Shown here: one piece after another, positions 33,061 through 35,021 of the stretch
Layout of the letters: each line of letters begins with the position of its first letter
Numbering within the stretch: position 1 is the first letter of the stretch
Assembly: GCF_000426225.1 (NCBI RefSeq)
Contig: NZ_AUEY01000041.1
Location: 1 to 35,021, forward strand
Reading direction: 5' to 3'
From: Desulforegula conservatrix Mb1Pa
Lineage (GTDB): Bacteria > Desulfobacterota > Desulfobacteria > Desulfobacterales > Desulforegulaceae
DNA length: 35,021 bases
Program-made: the position numbers and the translations under genes
The notes under the pieces: model-generated
Databases searched by the model: none
What the model was told of the DNA's origin: nothing
What the model saw: only the letters and a program-made list of their open reading frames with translations

Positions 33061-33546
33061 TTAGAATTCTATTTGTGAAGGGTGGCTAACAACACACCCC
33101 CATTCACTAATACGGCAATAGTTCTCGTTCCAACCTGCTCCATAAGAAAAAATTCCTGAGCATTTCAGCGAAATTGCGTCATCAGCAGAATCACCAATAC
33201 CTATTGTTTTTGTTATGTCGAGATTAAGTTTTTTAACGGCTAAAAGATATGGTTCAGGATGTGGCTTACGATTGTTCACATCGTGGTAAGCTATAAGAAT
33301 ATCATATTTGATCTGATGATAATTTAAAACATTTATAGCATAGTTTGATATACTTGAGGTTACGACACCAATAGCAATATTATTGTCTTTAGCTCGTCGT
33401 AGTAATTCTGAAATACCATTATATATCTGAGTTTTATGAAGATTATCTTTGCATTTATTCCAGAGCCTTTCTAAGCGAAGCTCGTCTATCTCAGAAGTAT
33501 TAACGAGTGTTCCATCTAGATCAATAAGTAAACCAGAAATTGTCAT
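33061..33546 (-). CDS. HAD-family hydrolase (PGP/beta-phosphoglucomutase-like)
   Basis: The 161-residue product has the full HAD core. Motif I is DLDGTLVNT (D9 and D11), motif II VVTSS, the motif III lysine K94 is in NRKPHPEPYL, and motif IV GDSADD carries D119 and D123. The cap is small, limited to a short helical insert between motif I and II, and the protein is shorter than most phosphatases of this type (about 210). Substrate is unknown; a nucleotide or sugar phosphate would fit. It begins 2 bp after the DprA-like stop, so it is clearly translated in the same operon. Confidence 0.88.
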   Translation of the reverse strand: MTISGLLIDLDGTLVNTSEIDELRLERLWNKCKDNLHKTQIYNGISELLRRAKDNNIAIGVVTSSISNYAINVLNYHQIKYDILIAYHDVNNRKPHPEPYLLAVKKLNLDITKTIGIGDSADDAISLKCSGIFSYGAGWNENYCRISEWGCVVSHPSQIEF

Positions 33547-33548
33547 AT

Positions 33549-34481
33549 TTAAAACCCTTTTAAGTCCATTTGAGTGCTCAATGGAAGAACCCTTTTAGAA
33601 GGAATGGATAGACGATTAAGGAGTTCAATTGTTGAACCAATTTTAATTCCGCCCATGTTATTTATGATCATTTGTCCACCAGAAGCATTAAAACAGGAGT
33701 ATACATCTTCATTTGGAGGGATTACTACATAGAGTTCTTTGCCTTGTGATTTCGTAAACTTTGCTTGATGGATAGTTCCTCCTTTTTCTCCAGTCTCAAT
33801 TATTACCGAAAAATTAGACATACCACTTTGTATTCTATTTCTTTTAGCGTATTCTGGTGGATATGCTGGCACTTCAGGTGGATGCTCGGACACCAGTGTT
33901 CCTCCATTTTCAAGGATTTTATTGGCAAGAATGCTATTTGATTTAGGAGTCACTGTATCTAAGCCATGAGCTAAAATAGCTATTGTTGTTCCGTTAGCTT
34001 TAAGAGTCCCCTCATGAGCTGATGTGTCTATACCCAAAGCAAGCCCACTTACAATTGTGAAACCATTATTAGCCAATGATTCCGAAATTTTTTTTGATAT
34101 TTTTTTGCCCACATCACTTGCTTTTCGAGTACCAACAACAGCTGCACATTTATTTGATAATGCAGTGAGAGATCCCTTAGCATAAATTAAAGGGGGATAA
34201 TCAGCTATTTTTTTAAGTAAATGAGGGTAATAGTTATCTAAACATGATAATATCTCAATATTATATTTGTTACAAAGTTCGATAATTCTGTTTGCTTTTG
34301 CTTCAGCAGCATTTAAATATTCTTCACTATCTTTTGGTATTAAAGCTCTATTGATCAGAATTTGAATATCTGAGTTGTGTTCAGTCATTGTTTTAGCAAT
34401 AGACCTAAGTTTTGCAATACCAACAGTAGGCAATTGAAGAAAAAAAAGTAGATTTTTAGTTTCAGTAGTTAAATATTCCAT
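33549..34481 (-). CDS. DprA/Smf-like SLOG-domain protein
   Basis: DprA loads RecA onto incoming DNA in transformation; SLOG relatives in accessory operons sense or make nucleotides. The 310-residue product has a short helical N-domain (about 1-85) and the Rossmann core: AAVVGTRKAS (113-122), SGLALGIDTSAHEGT (145-159), AHGLDTVTPKSN, RNRIQSG (214-220) and EKGGTIHQA (232-240). The usual GxLITA/SGS loop is changed to GGTIHQA. No C-terminal winged helix follows. It lies between the PRTase and HAD genes (4 bp and 2 bp gaps) and is AT-rich. I read it as an accessory DprA-family protein rather than the housekeeping copy, with moderate certainty. Confidence 0.85.
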   Translation of the reverse strand: MEYLTTETKNLLFFLQLPTVGIAKLRSIAKTMTEHNSDIQILINRALIPKDSEEYLNAAEAKANRIIELCNKYNIEILSCLDNYYPHLLKKIADYPPLIYAKGSLTALSNKCAAVVGTRKASDVGKKISKKISESLANNGFTIVSGLALGIDTSAHEGTLKANGTTIAILAHGLDTVTPKSNSILANKILENGGTLVSEHPPEVPAYPPEYAKRNRIQSGMSNFSVIIETGEKGGTIHQAKFTKSQGKELYVVIPPNEDVYSCFNASGGQMIINNMGGIKIGSTIELLNRLSIPSKRVLPLSTQMDLKGF

Positions 34482-34485
34482 TTGC

Positions 34486-34767
34486 TCACATTAATAATTT
34501 TGAATCCCATATTTCTGCATATTCTTCTGGGACATGATTATTGTTAATTTCAATGCCAATATGATTTGCATAATTTATATTTTCTGTTTTGCCAAGAACA
34601 ACCCCAAAAATAATAGAGACTTGATTAGATGTCCTTATGGCTCTAATTATTTCTGATATTGTTGCCCCCCTTGTAATTAGATCATCGACAATACAAATGT
34701 ATTTATAGTCTTTCAAGTCATCTAATATATAGTATTTAGAGCTGGTCTGGAAAAATTGGACAGCCAT
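34486..34767 (-). pseudogene. Phosphoribosyltransferase, 5' part lost to an IS3-type element
   Basis: The frame contains ICIVDDLITRGATISEIIRA, with the VDDxxTRGAT PRPP-binding motif of type I phosphoribosyltransferases (ComF and orotate types), and ends 4 bp before the DprA-like gene. The first nine codons derive from the end of the insertion sequence, whose TGGAAAAATTGGACAGCC begins about 34747. About 85 native residues remain, against about 150-230 in complete enzymes, so the N-terminal hood and earlier strands are missing. It is likely inactive in this strain, and the promoter of the four-gene cluster has gone with it. Confidence 0.8.
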
Positions 34768-35021
34768 TTAAGTGAAAATCTGCTTTATTAGAACATCAAA
34801 AAAAAGGAGCAGAAGAATGGCAAAAGGAATCAGAAGAAATCACGGACCAGCATTCAAGGCTAAAGTGGCGTTAGCGGCTTTGAAGGGAGACAAAACCCTC
34901 TCGGAATTATCCGATCAGTTTGGTGTGCATTCCAATCAGATATCAGCCTGGAAGAAAGAGCTTGAACAGAATGCCTCAGAACTGTTTGATCGTGGAAAAA
35001 GGAATGATGAAACAGGATTGG
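34744..35021 (+). mobile_element. IS3-family insertion sequence, left end (runs off window)
   Basis: The end near 34744-34760 (CTGGAAAAATTGGACAG) is followed by a leader and an orfA-type transposase on the plus strand. The element separates the PRTase gene from its 5' part. Its other end lies outside the window. Confidence 0.75.
34817..35021 (+). CDS. IS3-family transposase OrfA, 5' part
   Basis: The open frame from the ATG at 34817 gives 68 residues to the edge, including RRNHGPAFKAKVALAALKGD, then KTLSELSDQFGVHSNQISAWK. This is the helix-turn-helix of IS3-group OrfA (RRxHSPEFKAKVALAA...QITxWKK). AAAGGAGC lies eight bases before the ATG. The DDE-containing OrfB would follow outside the window by frameshift. 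Confidence 0.93.
   Translation, partial: MAKGIRRNHGPAFKAKVALAALKGDKTLSELSDQFGVHSNQISAWKKELEQNASELFDRGKRNDETGL

Noticed and set aside
33549-34481. Housekeeping DprA for natural transformation
   Set aside because: Tight linkage to PRTase and HAD genes, an altered loop and accessory context make a simple housekeeping role less likely, though not excluded.
1-35021. CRISPR array, tRNA, rRNA or riboswitch
   Set aside because: No regularly spaced direct repeats, no cloverleaf with CCA end and no recognised riboswitch core were seen by eye; a covariance-model search would be needed to exclude small RNAs.

Overview
The window looks like the chromosome of a Gram-negative sulfate-reducer-type bacterium (Desulfobacterota, probably Desulfobacterales). 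This is inferred from gene content: LpxC for lipid A, a single-domain rubredoxin, an RNase G next to a B12-binding/radical SAM/DUF2344 protein, and the rpmH-rnpA-yidD-yidC-jag-mnmE block, all with moderately AT-rich codon use. No 16S rRNA or other decisive marker is present, so the assignment is tentative.

Positions 1-19956 are mostly housekeeping. A cut-off IS1595-type transposase lies at the left edge. It is followed by proC, a CcdA/thioredoxin pair for periplasmic disulfide reduction, a NUDIX hydrolase, a small membrane protein and an Hsp20 chaperone. The minus-strand block rpmH-rnpA-yidD-yidC-jag-mnmE (9848 down to 4760) covers ribosome assembly, tRNA maturation, membrane insertion and tRNA modification; terminators split it after yidD and after jag. 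Next come RNase G, the radical SAM protein, a DegP/DegQ-type protease with a histidine phosphatase, prmA, rubredoxin and lpxC. Two 118-bp MITE-like repeats (1412-1529 and 9977-10094) sit in this half.

At about 19953 a comM/yifB gene stops just before the position of its Walker A loop, and the sequence turns visibly AT-rich and accessory. Positions 20862-26412 hold what looks like a mobile-element core: a compact protein with family A polymerase palm motifs, two related DUF3102-like genes, a Rep-like protein and a short tyrosine recombinase preceded by a 12-bp motif present three times. Positions 26563-27894 carry a YafJ-type glutamine amidotransferase and a gamma-glutamylcyclotransferase-fold protein.

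The right third (28293-34767, all minus strand) carries a NodU/CmcH-type carbamoyltransferase, a DapA-superfamily aldolase, an IS200 element, and a tightly packed cluster reading PRTase, DprA-like SLOG protein, HAD phosphatase, two-helix membrane protein. The PRTase is truncated by an IS3-family element that runs off the right edge. This cluster is the best candidate for an undescribed system: it resembles nucleotide-centred stress or defence operons, but its function is inference only. No rRNA, tRNA or CRISPR array was found.
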